Positions 9,025 to 17,391 of a DNA stretch of 64,000 bases are shown piece by piece. The stretch spans positions 930,001-994,000 of the forward strand of contig NZ_JAMFMA010000001.1 of the NCBI RefSeq assembly GCF_023502425.1. The letters run 5' to 3'. Source of the DNA: Flagellimonas spongiicola (GTDB lineage: Bacteria > Bacteroidota > Bacteroidia > Flavobacteriales > Flavobacteriaceae). The stretch's first letter is position 1. Each line of letters starts with the position of its first letter. Both the position numbers and the translations under genes were made by a program. A model generated the notes under the pieces. It worked only from the letters and a program-made list of their open reading frames with translations, made no database searches and had not been told where the DNA came from.

Positions 9025-9645
9025 ATGGCGGAATTGATCAAACTTTATGAGGAAAATCCAAATCCAAGGCAATTGGAAAAAATCGGTAATGTTTTGCGTA
9101 AAGGAGGATTGATTATTTACCCAACGGACACCGTTTATGGCCTAGGTTGCGACATTACCAATACAAAGGCTTTGCAGCGTATTGCCCGTATTAAGGGTAT
9201 CAAACTTGAAAAAGCCAATTGGTCCTTTGTCTGCGCAGATTTAAGTAACCTTTCTGACTTTGTTCGCCAGATAGACACATCAACTTTTAAAATTCTGAAA
9301 CGGGCATTACCGGGCCCTTATACGTTTATCTTACCGGGAAATAACAATCTACCTAAAGATTTCAAAAAGAAAAAAACTGTAGGTATTCGTGTGCCAGATA
9401 ACCAAATTGCGCGTGCACTGGTGCAAGAATTAGGAAACCCTATTGTCTCTACCTCTATTTATGATGAAGATGATATTTTGGAGTACACTACAGATCCAGA
9501 ACTCATTTATGAGAAGTGGCAAGATCTGGTTGATATAGTGATTGATGGTGGTTATGGAGGTAATGTGGCTTCAACGGTGATAGATTTATCAAGTGGTTAT
9601 CCCGAGGTAATTCGCGAAGGAAAAGGCGAGTTGGATTTTCTATAA
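9025..9645 (+). CDS. L-threonylcarbamoyladenylate synthase family protein (YrdC/YciO type)
   Basis: The product is 206 aa, a single YrdC domain. Visible signatures are GGLIIYPTDTVYGLGCD, the RIKGIKLEKANWSF region, LPGPYTFILPG, and TVGIRVPDN with PIVSTSIYDEDD. Family members make threonylcarbamoyl-AMP from threonine, bicarbonate and ATP for the t6A modification of tRNA. The YciO branch, which this resembles in length and in ANWSFVCADLSNLSDF, is less active in some organisms, so the precise role is uncertain. It lacks the extra C-terminal Sua5 domain. A good promoter lies 30-60 bp upstream and a strong bidirectional terminator follows. Confidence 0.88.
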   Translation: MAELIKLYEENPNPRQLEKIGNVLRKGGLIIYPTDTVYGLGCDITNTKALQRIARIKGIKLEKANWSFVCADLSNLSDFVRQIDTSTFKILKRALPGPYTFILPGNNNLPKDFKKKKTVGIRVPDNQIARALVQELGNPIVSTSIYDEDDILEYTTDPELIYEKWQDLVDIVIDGGYGGNVASTVIDLSSGYPEVIREGKGELDFL

Positions 9646-9649
9646 ATAA

Positions 9650-9678
9650 AAAAAGCGACCCGACTTGGATCGCTTTTT
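9650..9678. terminator. Bidirectional intrinsic terminator
   Basis: AAAAAGCGA (9650-9658) pairs perfectly with TCGCTTTTT (9670-9678), extended by two further C-G pairs after one mismatch. The flanking A and T runs make it usable on both strands. It sits between the convergent YrdC-family gene and the OmpA gene. Confidence 0.85.
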
Positions 9679-9696
9679 CTGGTTTTTTTATTTCGA

Positions 9697-10569
9697 TTAG
9701 TTGCCAGAGCCACCAATTGCTGGGTCTTTCATACCTTCCTCGATCATGTTGTAGAACTGGTCGATTTTTGGTAGAACAACAATACGAGTTCTTCTGTTTT
9801 TGGCTCGCTCTGCTGCTGAGTCATTAGAAGCCAATGGTACATAGTAACTTCTACCTGCTGCAGTCATACGCTTTGGATCAACATTAAAATCGTTTTGAAG
9901 TGTACGTACAATTGAAGTTGCACGTTTAGCACTCAAATCCCAGTTATCTACAAGAACACCACTGGAATAAGGTACATTGTCTGTGTGACCTTCAACCAAG
10001 AATTCAAAATCAGGTTTGTTGTTTACCACTTTGGCAACTTTACCTAAAACTTGTTTGGCTGCATTGGTAATGTTATAGCTTCCACTTCTGAATAACAATT
10101 TATCGGAAATGGATACGAATACTACACCTTTCTCAACACTTACTTCGATGTCTTCATCATCCAAGTTGCCCAATACTCCTTTCAAACTTTGAACCAATGC
10201 AAGATTTACAGAATCACGACGTGTTACAGCATCTTGCAATTTTCTGATAGTCAAATCTTTTTCACGTAAACTTTCCAAGGATTTTTCCAAGTTCTCCGCA
10301 CCTTTTGCGGTTAATGTGGTAAGGTTACCCATGTTGTTGATCAACTCTTGGTTGTTGGCCTTTAAGAAGGCGTTTTGATCTTCTAGGGTTTTTAATCTTG
10401 AAGAAGTAGTTGCACTTTCTTCCAAACAGTCGTTCAATTTAACGGTTGCGGAATTTAAAAGGTCTTGGGTCTCTTTGTGTTTCGCCTCTAAATCGGCATA
10501 TTTTTTTTGAGATACACAAGATGACAATAAGATTGCCATAGACAAGGTTCCGAGGAAAACTTTTTTCAT
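9697..10569 (-). CDS. OmpA family peptidoglycan-binding lipoprotein with coiled coil
   Basis: The product is 290 aa. A lipobox LLSSC (Cys about residue 18) is followed by a long coiled coil (about 22-115) and an OmpA/MotB C-terminal domain (about 145-270). The peptidoglycan-binding signature is present: FLVEGHTDNVPY, LSAKRATSIV and RAKNRRTRIVV. It should tether the outer membrane to the cell wall. It is a clear relative of the degenerate protein at 1401-2174. A TAATTTTG element at 10631-10624 could be its -7 box, giving a leader of roughly 50 nt. A bidirectional terminator lies 19 bp downstream. Confidence 0.92.
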   Translation of the reverse strand: MKKVFLGTLSMAILLSSCVSQKKYADLEAKHKETQDLLNSATVKLNDCLEESATTSSRLKTLEDQNAFLKANNQELINNMGNLTTLTAKGAENLEKSLESLREKDLTIRKLQDAVTRRDSVNLALVQSLKGVLGNLDDEDIEVSVEKGVVFVSISDKLLFRSGSYNITNAAKQVLGKVAKVVNNKPDFEFLVEGHTDNVPYSSGVLVDNWDLSAKRATSIVRTLQNDFNVDPKRMTAAGRSYYVPLASNDSAAERAKNRRTRIVVLPKIDQFYNMIEEGMKDPAIGGSGN

Positions 10570-10623
10570 TGTACTGGGTATAAATTATGAATTGTTAGAT
10601 ATTTCGCTACTTAAATTATCAAC

Positions 10624-10631
10624 CAAAATTA
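10624..10631 (-). promoter_or_regulatory. Candidate -7 element for the OmpA gene
   Basis: On the minus strand 10631-10624 reads TAATTTTG, a match to TAnnTTTG. No TTG lies about 20 bases upstream, so this is only a half-match. Confidence 0.3.
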
Positions 10632-10664
10632 GAGAAAATGCTATGTAGACTCTGTCTGGTGTCG

Positions 10665-11666
10665 TTAATCTTTTACTAAAATGTTAAATCTTTTCACTTG
10701 ATGTACGAAGTGTGACCACACTATGGATGTTGTGGAATAATATTTTAATAAAAAATTGGCTTTTTCCCTTTTTCGGTAAAGTTTTCTAAAGTTACTATAA
10801 AAACTAAGATGCGCACGTATAATGGCTAAGCAATGTCCAAATTTAAATTGCAATATAAATCTTAATCCTGCAATTCCATCCAATAACAACCTACTGCCAA
10901 CAATTGGCAAAGCGACTTTGCCAGGAAGGTTTTTGGTTATGGAATACAATGAGTTCCTAAAATTTAAATAGGTTTTTTTTGGATCCATATTCTTCAGCGT
11001 GGATCCACCCAAATGAAACACTGAACTTTCACCTACATATAAAACTTTATGACCTCTGTTTTTAGCTCTCCAACAAAGGTCAATTTCCTCTTGATGCGCA
11101 AAATAATCTTCATCAAAGCCATCCAATGCTTTAAAGACGTCACTTTTTATGAACATGCAGGCACCCGTTGCCCAAAAGACTTCTTTGATGTCATTGTATT
11201 GCCCCTCATCCTTTTCAAGGGCTTGAAAAATTCTTCCGCGGCAAAAAGGATAGCCCAATCGATCTATAAAACCACCGGCGGCACCAGCATATTCAAAATA
11301 TTCAGGACGTTTTAAATCCAGGATTTTTGGTTGAATGATAGCGGCATCGGAGTTATTTTGAAAGGCTTTAATTATAGGTTGTAGCCAATTTGGACTTACT
11401 TCCACATCTGAGTTCAACAAACAGAATATATCGGCATCAATATGCTTTAAACCATCGTTATAACCCTTTGCAAAACCTCCATTGGACGTATTGACAACCA
11501 AACCGATTTCGGGATAGGATTGTTGTAGAAATCGTACGGAATCATCCGTACTATTGTTATCAACAACATAGATGCTAGCTTCCTTGGAATGTTCTACTAC
11601 CGAAGGCAGGAAACGCTCCAACAAGGATTTACCATTCCAATTAAGTATGACTACTGCAAGCTTCAA
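10665..11666 (-). CDS. Family 2 glycosyltransferase
   Basis: The product is 333 aa with a GT-A nucleotide-sugar-binding domain at the N-terminus: VVILNWNGKSLLERFLPS, VVDNNSTDDS, the LLNSDVEV metal-binding DxD-type motif, and GACMFIKSDVF with EEIDLCWRAK further on. The C-terminal about 90 residues contain an amphipathic or hydrophobic stretch consistent with membrane association. Family members transfer sugars, for example rhamnose, to cell-surface polysaccharides; donor and acceptor are unknown. The upstream HsdR_N gene ends 12 bp before its start, so the two are probably co-transcribed. Confidence 0.9.
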   Translation of the reverse strand: MKLAVVILNWNGKSLLERFLPSVVEHSKEASIYVVDNNSTDDSVRFLQQSYPEIGLVVNTSNGGFAKGYNDGLKHIDADIFCLLNSDVEVSPNWLQPIIKAFQNNSDAAIIQPKILDLKRPEYFEYAGAAGGFIDRLGYPFCRGRIFQALEKDEGQYNDIKEVFWATGACMFIKSDVFKALDGFDEDYFAHQEEIDLCWRAKNRGHKVLYVGESSVFHLGGSTLKNMDPKKTYLNFRNSLYSITKNLPGKVALPIVGSRLLLDGIAGLRFILQFKFGHCLAIIRAHLSFYSNFRKLYRKREKANFLLKYYSTTSIVWSHFVHQVKRFNILVKD

Positions 11667-11678
11667 AACGGCAGCAAA

Positions 11679-12125
11679 TTAACGGCTAAAATCAGGAATT
11701 TCCTTCAAAAATTGATATTTTTCACGTTCCTGATCCATTTTGCAATAATAATGGTTCAATCCATTGGTGACCATTAGGTATTCAGCATTAAGGAGTAAGT
11801 TGTATCGGGCAATTTGGTCAAAGGTACTTTGACTTATTTTCACTTCTGGTGCTTTGCACTCCACCAGTAAAGTAATAGCACCTTTGGAATCGTAAACGAC
11901 CACATCATATCTCTTTTTCATTTGATTTACGACCAATTGCTTTTCAACATTCACCAAACTCTTTGGGTATTTTTTAGTTTCAGTTAAATAATGTATCACA
12001 TGCTGACGCACCCATTCCTCTGGTTGTACCATCACAAATTTCTTCCGAATGATATCAAAAATTTGGTACCCTTTTTCGCTATTTTTGATTCGAAATGAAT
12101 ATTGTGGAAAGTCCAGTACTTGCAT
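11679..12125 (-). CDS. Stand-alone type I restriction HsdR N-terminal-domain protein
   Basis: The product is 148 aa, taking ATG at 12125 as start because MQVLDFPQYSFR fits the usual beginning of the family. A longer frame reaches 12200 with an in-frame ATG. The PD-(D/E)xK-like nuclease core is visible as KRYDVVVYDSKG and LLVECKAPEV (D...ExK). There is no helicase or specificity subunit nearby, so it is not part of a type I system. In flavobacteria this small protein is typically found beside holA, as here, which hints at a housekeeping DNA-processing role. The biochemical function is unknown. Confidence 0.8.
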   Translation of the reverse strand: MQVLDFPQYSFRIKNSEKGYQIFDIIRKKFVMVQPEEWVRQHVIHYLTETKKYPKSLVNVEKQLVVNQMKKRYDVVVYDSKGAITLLVECKAPEVKISQSTFDQIARYNLLLNAEYLMVTNGLNHYYCKMDQEREKYQFLKEIPDFSR

Positions 12126-12256
12126 AGTCCAGTTTATATGGATTTTGAACAAATCGAGTAAATCAAAAGCCAGACCTCTAAAATCGGGATATTTTTCCAC
12201 AGTAATTTAGCTGAAACTGCAAATTGTTGTTATTTTAGGATTTGAACCCATTTGAA

Positions 12257-12973
12257 ATGAAAAAAATCAAGTTCGCTTTCTTGTTTATTTGCTGTAGCTA
12301 TATGTTTGGCTGTTCAGAAAGTCAGAAGGATGTCCCTGTTGATGGAGGGGATAACGGCAGGGAAGAAGTTAGGGAGGATGATAACGATAATGACGATGAC
12401 GATGAATTGTCTGGCAACGATTTTAATTTTCTTTTCATCGGCAACAGTCTTACTTACACCAATGACCTCCCAAGTTTGGTAAAAGAAAGAGCGGCTTTGA
12501 ATGATATTGAGATCGGCATTAAAATGATCGCTTTTCCAAACTATGCCATATTGGATCATTGGGCTGAAGGTATGGTGCAAACGGAAATTGAAAGTGAAAA
12601 GTATGACTTTGTAATTATACAACAAGGTCCTTCCTCTCAAGAGTTTGGCCGGGAAGTGCTCATAGAATACGGCGAGAAATATAAGGAACTATGTGACTTG
12701 CACGACGCCGAATTATGCTATTATATGGTTTGGCCCCCTTTAGCCAATTACGATAGATTTGACGCAGTAATACAAAACCACAGGGATGCGGCTACCATGA
12801 ATGATGCAACCTTGCTTAGAGTAGGCGAAGTATGGAAAGATCATTTTGATAGTACTGGTAATTTCGATTACTATGGTCCGGACAACTTCCATCCATCACT
12901 TAAAGGAAGTCAAGCAGCTGCCAATGTGATAGTGGAAGCGTTGCTGCTTGAAAAACGTGAACCACAAAACTAA
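12257..12973 (+). CDS. SGNH/GDSL-like hydrolase lipoprotein
   Basis: The product is 238 aa. Translation from ATG at 12257 gives a compact lipoprotein signal (lipobox MFGC, Cys about residue 19); a TTG five codons earlier is possible. An acidic, low-complexity linker (about residues 30-52) rich in Asp, Glu and Asn follows. The catalytic domain starts with FLFIGNSLTY (block I, Ser nucleophile) and ends with NFHPSLKGSQ (block V, Asp/His). The fold suggests an esterase or deacetylase acting on envelope or environmental polymers. The gene lies between the HsdR_N gene and holA and overlaps neither coding region. Confidence 0.75.
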   Translation: MKKIKFAFLFICCSYMFGCSESQKDVPVDGGDNGREEVREDDNDNDDDDELSGNDFNFLFIGNSLTYTNDLPSLVKERAALNDIEIGIKMIAFPNYAILDHWAEGMVQTEIESEKYDFVIIQQGPSSQEFGREVLIEYGEKYKELCDLHDAELCYYMVWPPLANYDRFDAVIQNHRDAATMNDATLLRVGEVWKDHFDSTGNFDYYGPDNFHPSLKGSQAAANVIVEALLLEKREPQN

Positions 12974-12995
12974 TTTTCCGAAGTATTGGAATTTC

Positions 12996-13997
12996 ATGGA
13001 TAGGGTAAAGGAAATTGTAGCTGATATAAAAGAAGGAAACCCAAAACCGATTTACTTTTTAATGGGGGAGGAGCCCTATTATATTGATAAGATATCGCAA
13101 TTTATTGGGGAAAATATCCTTGGCGAAGACGAGCGTGGTTTTAACCAAATGGTACTTTATGGGAAAGACACTTCTGTGGATGAAGTAATCGGTAATGCCA
13201 AACGTTTTCCTATGATGGCCGAACATCAGGTGGTGATTTTAAAGGAGGCACAACATCTCTCAAGGACCATAGAAAACTTTACGGCTTATGTGGAGAATCC
13301 TCAACCCACAACAATTCTGGTTATTTGCTATAAGTACAAAAAGCTGGATAAACGGAAAAAACTATACAAAGCCGTAAAAAAACACGGTGAGCTTTTTGAG
13401 AGCAAAAAGTTGTATGAAAATCAGGTGGCGGACTGGGTAAGACGAACTTTGGCCGGCAAGAAATACAAAATCGCGCCTAAGGCAAGTGTTATGTTGGTTG
13501 AGTTTTTGGGTACGGACCTTAGCAAAATCAGTAACGAATTGGACAAACTGATGTTAATTGTCCCGTCCAATGTTGAAATTACACCGGAGCTTGTAGAGCA
13601 GCATATAGGGATTAGTAAAGATTTCAACAATTTTGAATTAAAGAAGGCCATTGGTGAGCGGAACGTACGCAAAGCAGCTAGAATAGTGGATTATTTTGCT
13701 CAAAACCCAAAAGACAACCCCTTTGTTGTGACCATAACATTGCTGAACACTTTCTTTACGCAATTGCTACAATACCATGGATTAAATGACCATTCTCCAG
13801 GAAATGTTGCCAAAGTATTGGGCGTTAATCCTTATTTCGTCAACGAATATGCCATTGCGGCCAAAAACTACCCTATGAAAAGGGTAAGTGCCATTATTTC
13901 AAACCTAAGAAAATTGGATTTGAAAGGAAAGGGAGTTGGTGCCAGTAATATGGGGCAAGCTGATTTACTGAAAGAAATGTTGTCAGCTATTGTCTAA
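12996..13997 (+). CDS. holA: DNA polymerase III subunit delta
   Basis: The product is 333 aa (E. coli HolA is 343 aa), with ATG at 12996 chosen because MDRVKEIVADIKEG matches family N-termini; upstream in-frame codons overlap the SGNH gene. Signatures include PIYFLMGEEPYYIDKI, FPMMAEHQVVILKEAQ, and the C-terminal clamp-loader collar region with LVEFLGTDLSKISNELDKL and NNFELKKAIGERN. Delta opens the beta sliding clamp within the clamp-loader complex. The start is 22 bp after the SGNH gene stop, so co-transcription is likely. Confidence 0.93.
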   Translation: MDRVKEIVADIKEGNPKPIYFLMGEEPYYIDKISQFIGENILGEDERGFNQMVLYGKDTSVDEVIGNAKRFPMMAEHQVVILKEAQHLSRTIENFTAYVENPQPTTILVICYKYKKLDKRKKLYKAVKKHGELFESKKLYENQVADWVRRTLAGKKYKIAPKASVMLVEFLGTDLSKISNELDKLMLIVPSNVEITPELVEQHIGISKDFNNFELKKAIGERNVRKAARIVDYFAQNPKDNPFVVTITLLNTFFTQLLQYHGLNDHSPGNVAKVLGVNPYFVNEYAIAAKNYPMKRVSAIISNLRKLDLKGKGVGASNMGQADLLKEMLSAIV

Positions 13998-13998
13998 C

Positions 13999-14376
13999 CT
14001 ATTTTTTATCCACACTGTATTTACCAGGTCCTAAAAGGAAAACAACAATAAAGATCACAGCGAACAACAAGGCTTTCTCTTTGGTTCCAAAGGGGTCAGC
14101 TCCATGAACAATAAATGCTGCAACAAGCATAACGATTGCGGTAGGAATGGAAGCCCATCGGGTTTTGAATCCGATTATCATCAAAACAGGACAAACAAAC
14201 TCTCCTATTACAGTTAAGAATAAGGAAGGACCCTCACCAATTCCTATTGGATTGACAAATTCCATATTGCCGTTTAACAGTTTTTGAAATTTTGGGAAGC
14301 CGTGGGTGAGCATAAAAGCGGAGGGTACAATCCTTAAAATCGCTAATCCAAGATGGATCAATAGATTATTTTTCAT
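13999..14376 (-). CDS. DoxX family membrane protein
   Basis: The product is 125 aa with four predicted transmembrane helices and the family start IVPSAFMLTHGFPKFQKL (helix 1 with a His-Gly-Phe-Pro turn). Helices 2-4 are FLTVIGEFVCPVLMIIGF, IPTAIVMLVAAFIVHG and LLFAVIFIVVFLLG. DoxX proteins are small quinone- or redox-linked membrane proteins of poorly defined role. The gene ends 1 bp after holA and converges on it. It diverges from the M16 peptidase gene across 199 bp that hold no other recognised feature beyond a weak TACCTTG (14526-14532) -7-like site. Confidence 0.85.
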   Translation of the reverse strand: MKNNLLIHLGLAILRIVPSAFMLTHGFPKFQKLLNGNMEFVNPIGIGEGPSLFLTVIGEFVCPVLMIIGFKTRWASIPTAIVMLVAAFIVHGADPFGTKEKALLFAVIFIVVFLLGPGKYSVDKK

Positions 14377-14575
14377 TGACGGGGGATTTAGTTTCCGTGA
14401 ATGTATAAATTAAGTTGCAAGAAAAGAAGGATGTGCAATAAAATTTCATGTTGGAGATGTCCGAAAAAGTAGGATTTCAATCTCCGTATTTCCGAAAACC
14501 GAATTTTTGGATACTATAAATTCATTACCTTGCCCTGCAAAGTTAACATCAATCACATAACGAAAACTACTTGTC

Positions 14576-17356
14576 ATGAAACGACTCTTTTCCGTTTTAA
14601 TCATGGTATTGTTTTGTGTGGAAGCCCAATATGGACAAAGCTTCCAGTTTAAAGCAGACCAGATTGAAATCCCTTACAAAACATTTAATTTACCCAATGG
14701 ATTAACGCTGCTGGTGCATGAAGACCATAAGGCTCCCATAGTTGCGGTCAATGTATGGTATCATGTAGGTTCCAAAAACGAAAAACTTGGAAAAAGTGGA
14801 TTTGCCCATTTATTTGAACATTTAATGTTCAATGGAAGTGAGAATTACAATAAGGATTACTTTCAGGCCCTGGAAAGCATTGGAGCTACAGATTTAAATG
14901 GTACTACGAATACAGACCGTACCAACTATTTCCAAAATGTCCCAACTTCAGCCTTAGATCAAGTGCTCTTTTTAGAGTCTGATAGAATGGGCCATCTTTT
15001 GGGCGCAATAGACCAAGAACGCTTGGATGAACAACGGGGAGTTGTTCAAAATGAAAAAAGACAAGGCGAGAACCAACCCTATGGCATGCAATGGGACTAC
15101 CTCACAAAATCAATGTATCCCAAAGGACATCCTTATTCCTGGACAGTTATCGGGGAAATGGAGGATCTGAATGCAGCATCATTGGATGATGTTCATGAAT
15201 GGTTTAAATCCTATTATGGCGCAGCCAATGCGGTATTGGCCATTGCCGGTGACATAAATCCAGATGAAGTATACCAAAAAGTACTTAAGTACTTTGGCGA
15301 TATTCCAGCGGGTCCAACCCTGGAACGGCAAGAAGTAAACATTCCTGAACGCAATTACGATACCTATCAAGTCTATGAAGATCGTGTACCAGAAACAAGG
15401 GTGTTATTTGCATGGCATACACCGCAGTTAGGTGCCAAGGAAGATCTCCATTTTGATTTGATTTCCGCCATATTGACCAATGGCAAGAATTCCAGGTTGT
15501 TCAAAAAATTTGTTTACGATGACCAAACAGCGAGCAGCGCTGTATCGTTTCAAGCTTCTGGGGAAATTTCAAGTCGATTTGTTACCTGGTTGAATGTTAA
15601 ACCTGGACAAGACGGCGAATTGTTGGAACAGCAGTTGGAAGCGGAGATCGCCAAATTTTTGACAGAGGGCCCAACCGAAGCAGAACTCAACAGGGTTAAG
15701 GCAGCCTATTTTTCAAACTTTATTCAAGGTTTGGAACGAATAGGTGGTTTTGGAGGTGTATCGGATCGGCTAGCATCCAATCAAACATATTTTGATGATC
15801 CTTCGTACTATAAAACCATGTTGAAATTTGTAGAAGACGCTACCGTTGAAGATATAAAACGTACCGCAAACAAATGGTTGATCAAAGGCAAACATGTGTT
15901 GGTATGCAATCCGTTTCCCGAGTATAGTGTTGAACAATCAACCGTAGATAGATCAGTGCTGCCAGCATTAAGTGAACAAAAAAGTTCCAAATTTCCAATG
16001 TTGGAAAAAGCACAATTATCAAATGGAATGGAGTTGATATTGGCCAAAAGGACTGGAGTGCCAACCGTAGTGGTAAACATGGTTTTTGATGCAGGGTACA
16101 AGACGGACTATTTATCTAGCCCGGGAACCGCGCAATTGGCGATGAATTTGATGGACGAGGGAACTAAAAACCTGAATTCACTACAAATCAATGAAAAGTC
16201 ACAGCTGCTTGGTGCTAGCTTGAACACATTTTCAAACCAGGACCAGTCCAACGTTATGATGACTACCTTAAAACAAAGTTTTGATGCTAGTTTGGACTTA
16301 TTTTCAGATGTGATATTGAATCCTGTTTTTCCACAAGAAGAGTTCGATCGTTTGAAAAACGAACAAATCAACAATATCAAAAACGAGAAATCCCAGCCTG
16401 TTTCCATGGCACTTCGGGTAATGAACAAATACATGTATGGTAATGACCATCCATATGGTAATCCATATACAGGAACGGGTTTTGAGGAAACAGTTCAAAA
16501 GCTGACACGGGATGATGTTGTAGGGTTTTATAATACGTGGCTGAAACCAAACAATGCTACTTTGATCGTGACGGGGGATATTGAGATGGATGATTTAAAA
16601 TCCAAAATAGAAAGATCGCTTGGGAAATGGAAAAAAGGAGAAGTGCCTACCATCACATTTAATGAACCCAAGACCAGCTCCAAGAACACCCTTTATTTGA
16701 TGAATAGGCCAGAATCTCAGCAATCGGTTATTATTGCTGGGCACTTAACGGAAAAATATGGAGACTTGCCTGAAGTAGCCGTGGAGCAAATGGTGAGCAT
16801 CCTTGGGGGGGACTTTACCTCTCGAATAAACATGAATTTAAGGGAGGATAAGCACTGGTCTTATGGCGCCAGTGGATTTGTTCTTGGGTCTAAAGAAAAA
16901 CGACCATTTATTGTTTATGCCCCTGTGCAAACTGATAAAACTTCAGAATCAGTAACCGAGCTGCGAAAGGAGATTTCAGAATTCATATCTACACGACCAG
17001 TTACCCAAGCTGAATTGGATAAGGTAAAAACCAATCAAGTGCTGAGTTTGCCAGGTCAGTGGGAAACCAATTCGGCGGTAAATACTTCAATCCGCAACTT
17101 ATTACGTTATGATTTACCTGATGATTATTATCAGACGTATGATCAAAGCGTCCGCAATCTTTCTTTGAAAGATGTACATGAAGTAAGTAAAGAAGTAGTA
17201 AAACCTGAGGCTGTCAATTGGTTTATGGTAGGGGACAGGGCCAAGATAGCAACCAAGTTGGATGCATTGGGCTTTGATAATATCATAGAGATAGATGCTG
17301 ATGGCAATCCGTTGGTACCGTCGGTGCAACAACCTGATGAAGAACTGAAAAACTAA
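14576..17356 (+). CDS. Periplasmic M16 family zinc metallopeptidase, two-domain fusion
   Basis: The product is 926 aa with a signal peptide (about residues 1-21). The N-terminal M16 half carries the inverted zinc motif HLFEH (residues 78-82) with a downstream Glu in VVQNEKRQ. A second M16 half begins near residue 480 (KAQLSNGMELILAKR) and has no HxxEH, as in pitrilysin-like fusions where one half is structural. The protein should degrade peptides in the periplasm. A strong hairpin terminator follows the stop. The start is ATG with a hydrophobic core directly after KR. Confidence 0.92.
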   Translation: MKRLFSVLIMVLFCVEAQYGQSFQFKADQIEIPYKTFNLPNGLTLLVHEDHKAPIVAVNVWYHVGSKNEKLGKSGFAHLFEHLMFNGSENYNKDYFQALESIGATDLNGTTNTDRTNYFQNVPTSALDQVLFLESDRMGHLLGAIDQERLDEQRGVVQNEKRQGENQPYGMQWDYLTKSMYPKGHPYSWTVIGEMEDLNAASLDDVHEWFKSYYGAANAVLAIAGDINPDEVYQKVLKYFGDIPAGPTLERQEVNIPERNYDTYQVYEDRVPETRVLFAWHTPQLGAKEDLHFDLISAILTNGKNSRLFKKFVYDDQTASSAVSFQASGEISSRFVTWLNVKPGQDGELLEQQLEAEIAKFLTEGPTEAELNRVKAAYFSNFIQGLERIGGFGGVSDRLASNQTYFDDPSYYKTMLKFVEDATVEDIKRTANKWLIKGKHVLVCNPFPEYSVEQSTVDRSVLPALSEQKSSKFPMLEKAQLSNGMELILAKRTGVPTVVVNMVFDAGYKTDYLSSPGTAQLAMNLMDEGTKNLNSLQINEKSQLLGASLNTFSNQDQSNVMMTTLKQSFDASLDLFSDVILNPVFPQEEFDRLKNEQINNIKNEKSQPVSMALRVMNKYMYGNDHPYGNPYTGTGFEETVQKLTRDDVVGFYNTWLKPNNATLIVTGDIEMDDLKSKIERSLGKWKKGEVPTITFNEPKTSSKNTLYLMNRPESQQSVIIAGHLTEKYGDLPEVAVEQMVSILGGDFTSRINMNLREDKHWSYGASGFVLGSKEKRPFIVYAPVQTDKTSESVTELRKEISEFISTRPVTQAELDKVKTNQVLSLPGQWETNSAVNTSIRNLLRYDLPDDYYQTYDQSVRNLSLKDVHEVSKEVVKPEAVNWFMVGDRAKIATKLDALGFDNIIEIDADGNPLVPSVQQPDEELKN

Positions 17357-17365
17357 TCAATTAAT

Positions 17366-17391
17366 AAGCCCCAAAGTTTGGGGCTTTTTTT
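17366..17391. terminator. Intrinsic terminator (bidirectional) after the M16 gene
   Basis: AAGCCCCAA (17366-17374) pairs with TTGGGGCTT (17378-17386) around a three-base loop and is followed by a T run to 17391. The T run overlaps the stop codon (17390-17392) of the convergent E1 dehydrogenase gene, so both genes can use the element. Confidence 0.85.

Noticed and set aside
8909-9037. A 42-codon plus-strand ORF (starts MSVLPFESRPKL) overlapping the start of the YrdC-family gene.
   Set aside because: It overlaps the predicted promoter and the real start of the next gene, and has no supporting signal of its own. It could be a leader peptide, but nothing shows this.
11679-12125. The HsdR_N protein as part of a restriction-modification or defence system.
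   Set aside because: No methylase, specificity or helicase gene is nearby, and the linkage to holA points to a housekeeping locus.
12201-12256. A TAGGATTTG sequence considered as a -7 element for the SGNH gene.
   Set aside because: It has three rather than two bases between TA and TTTG and no TTG at the right distance.
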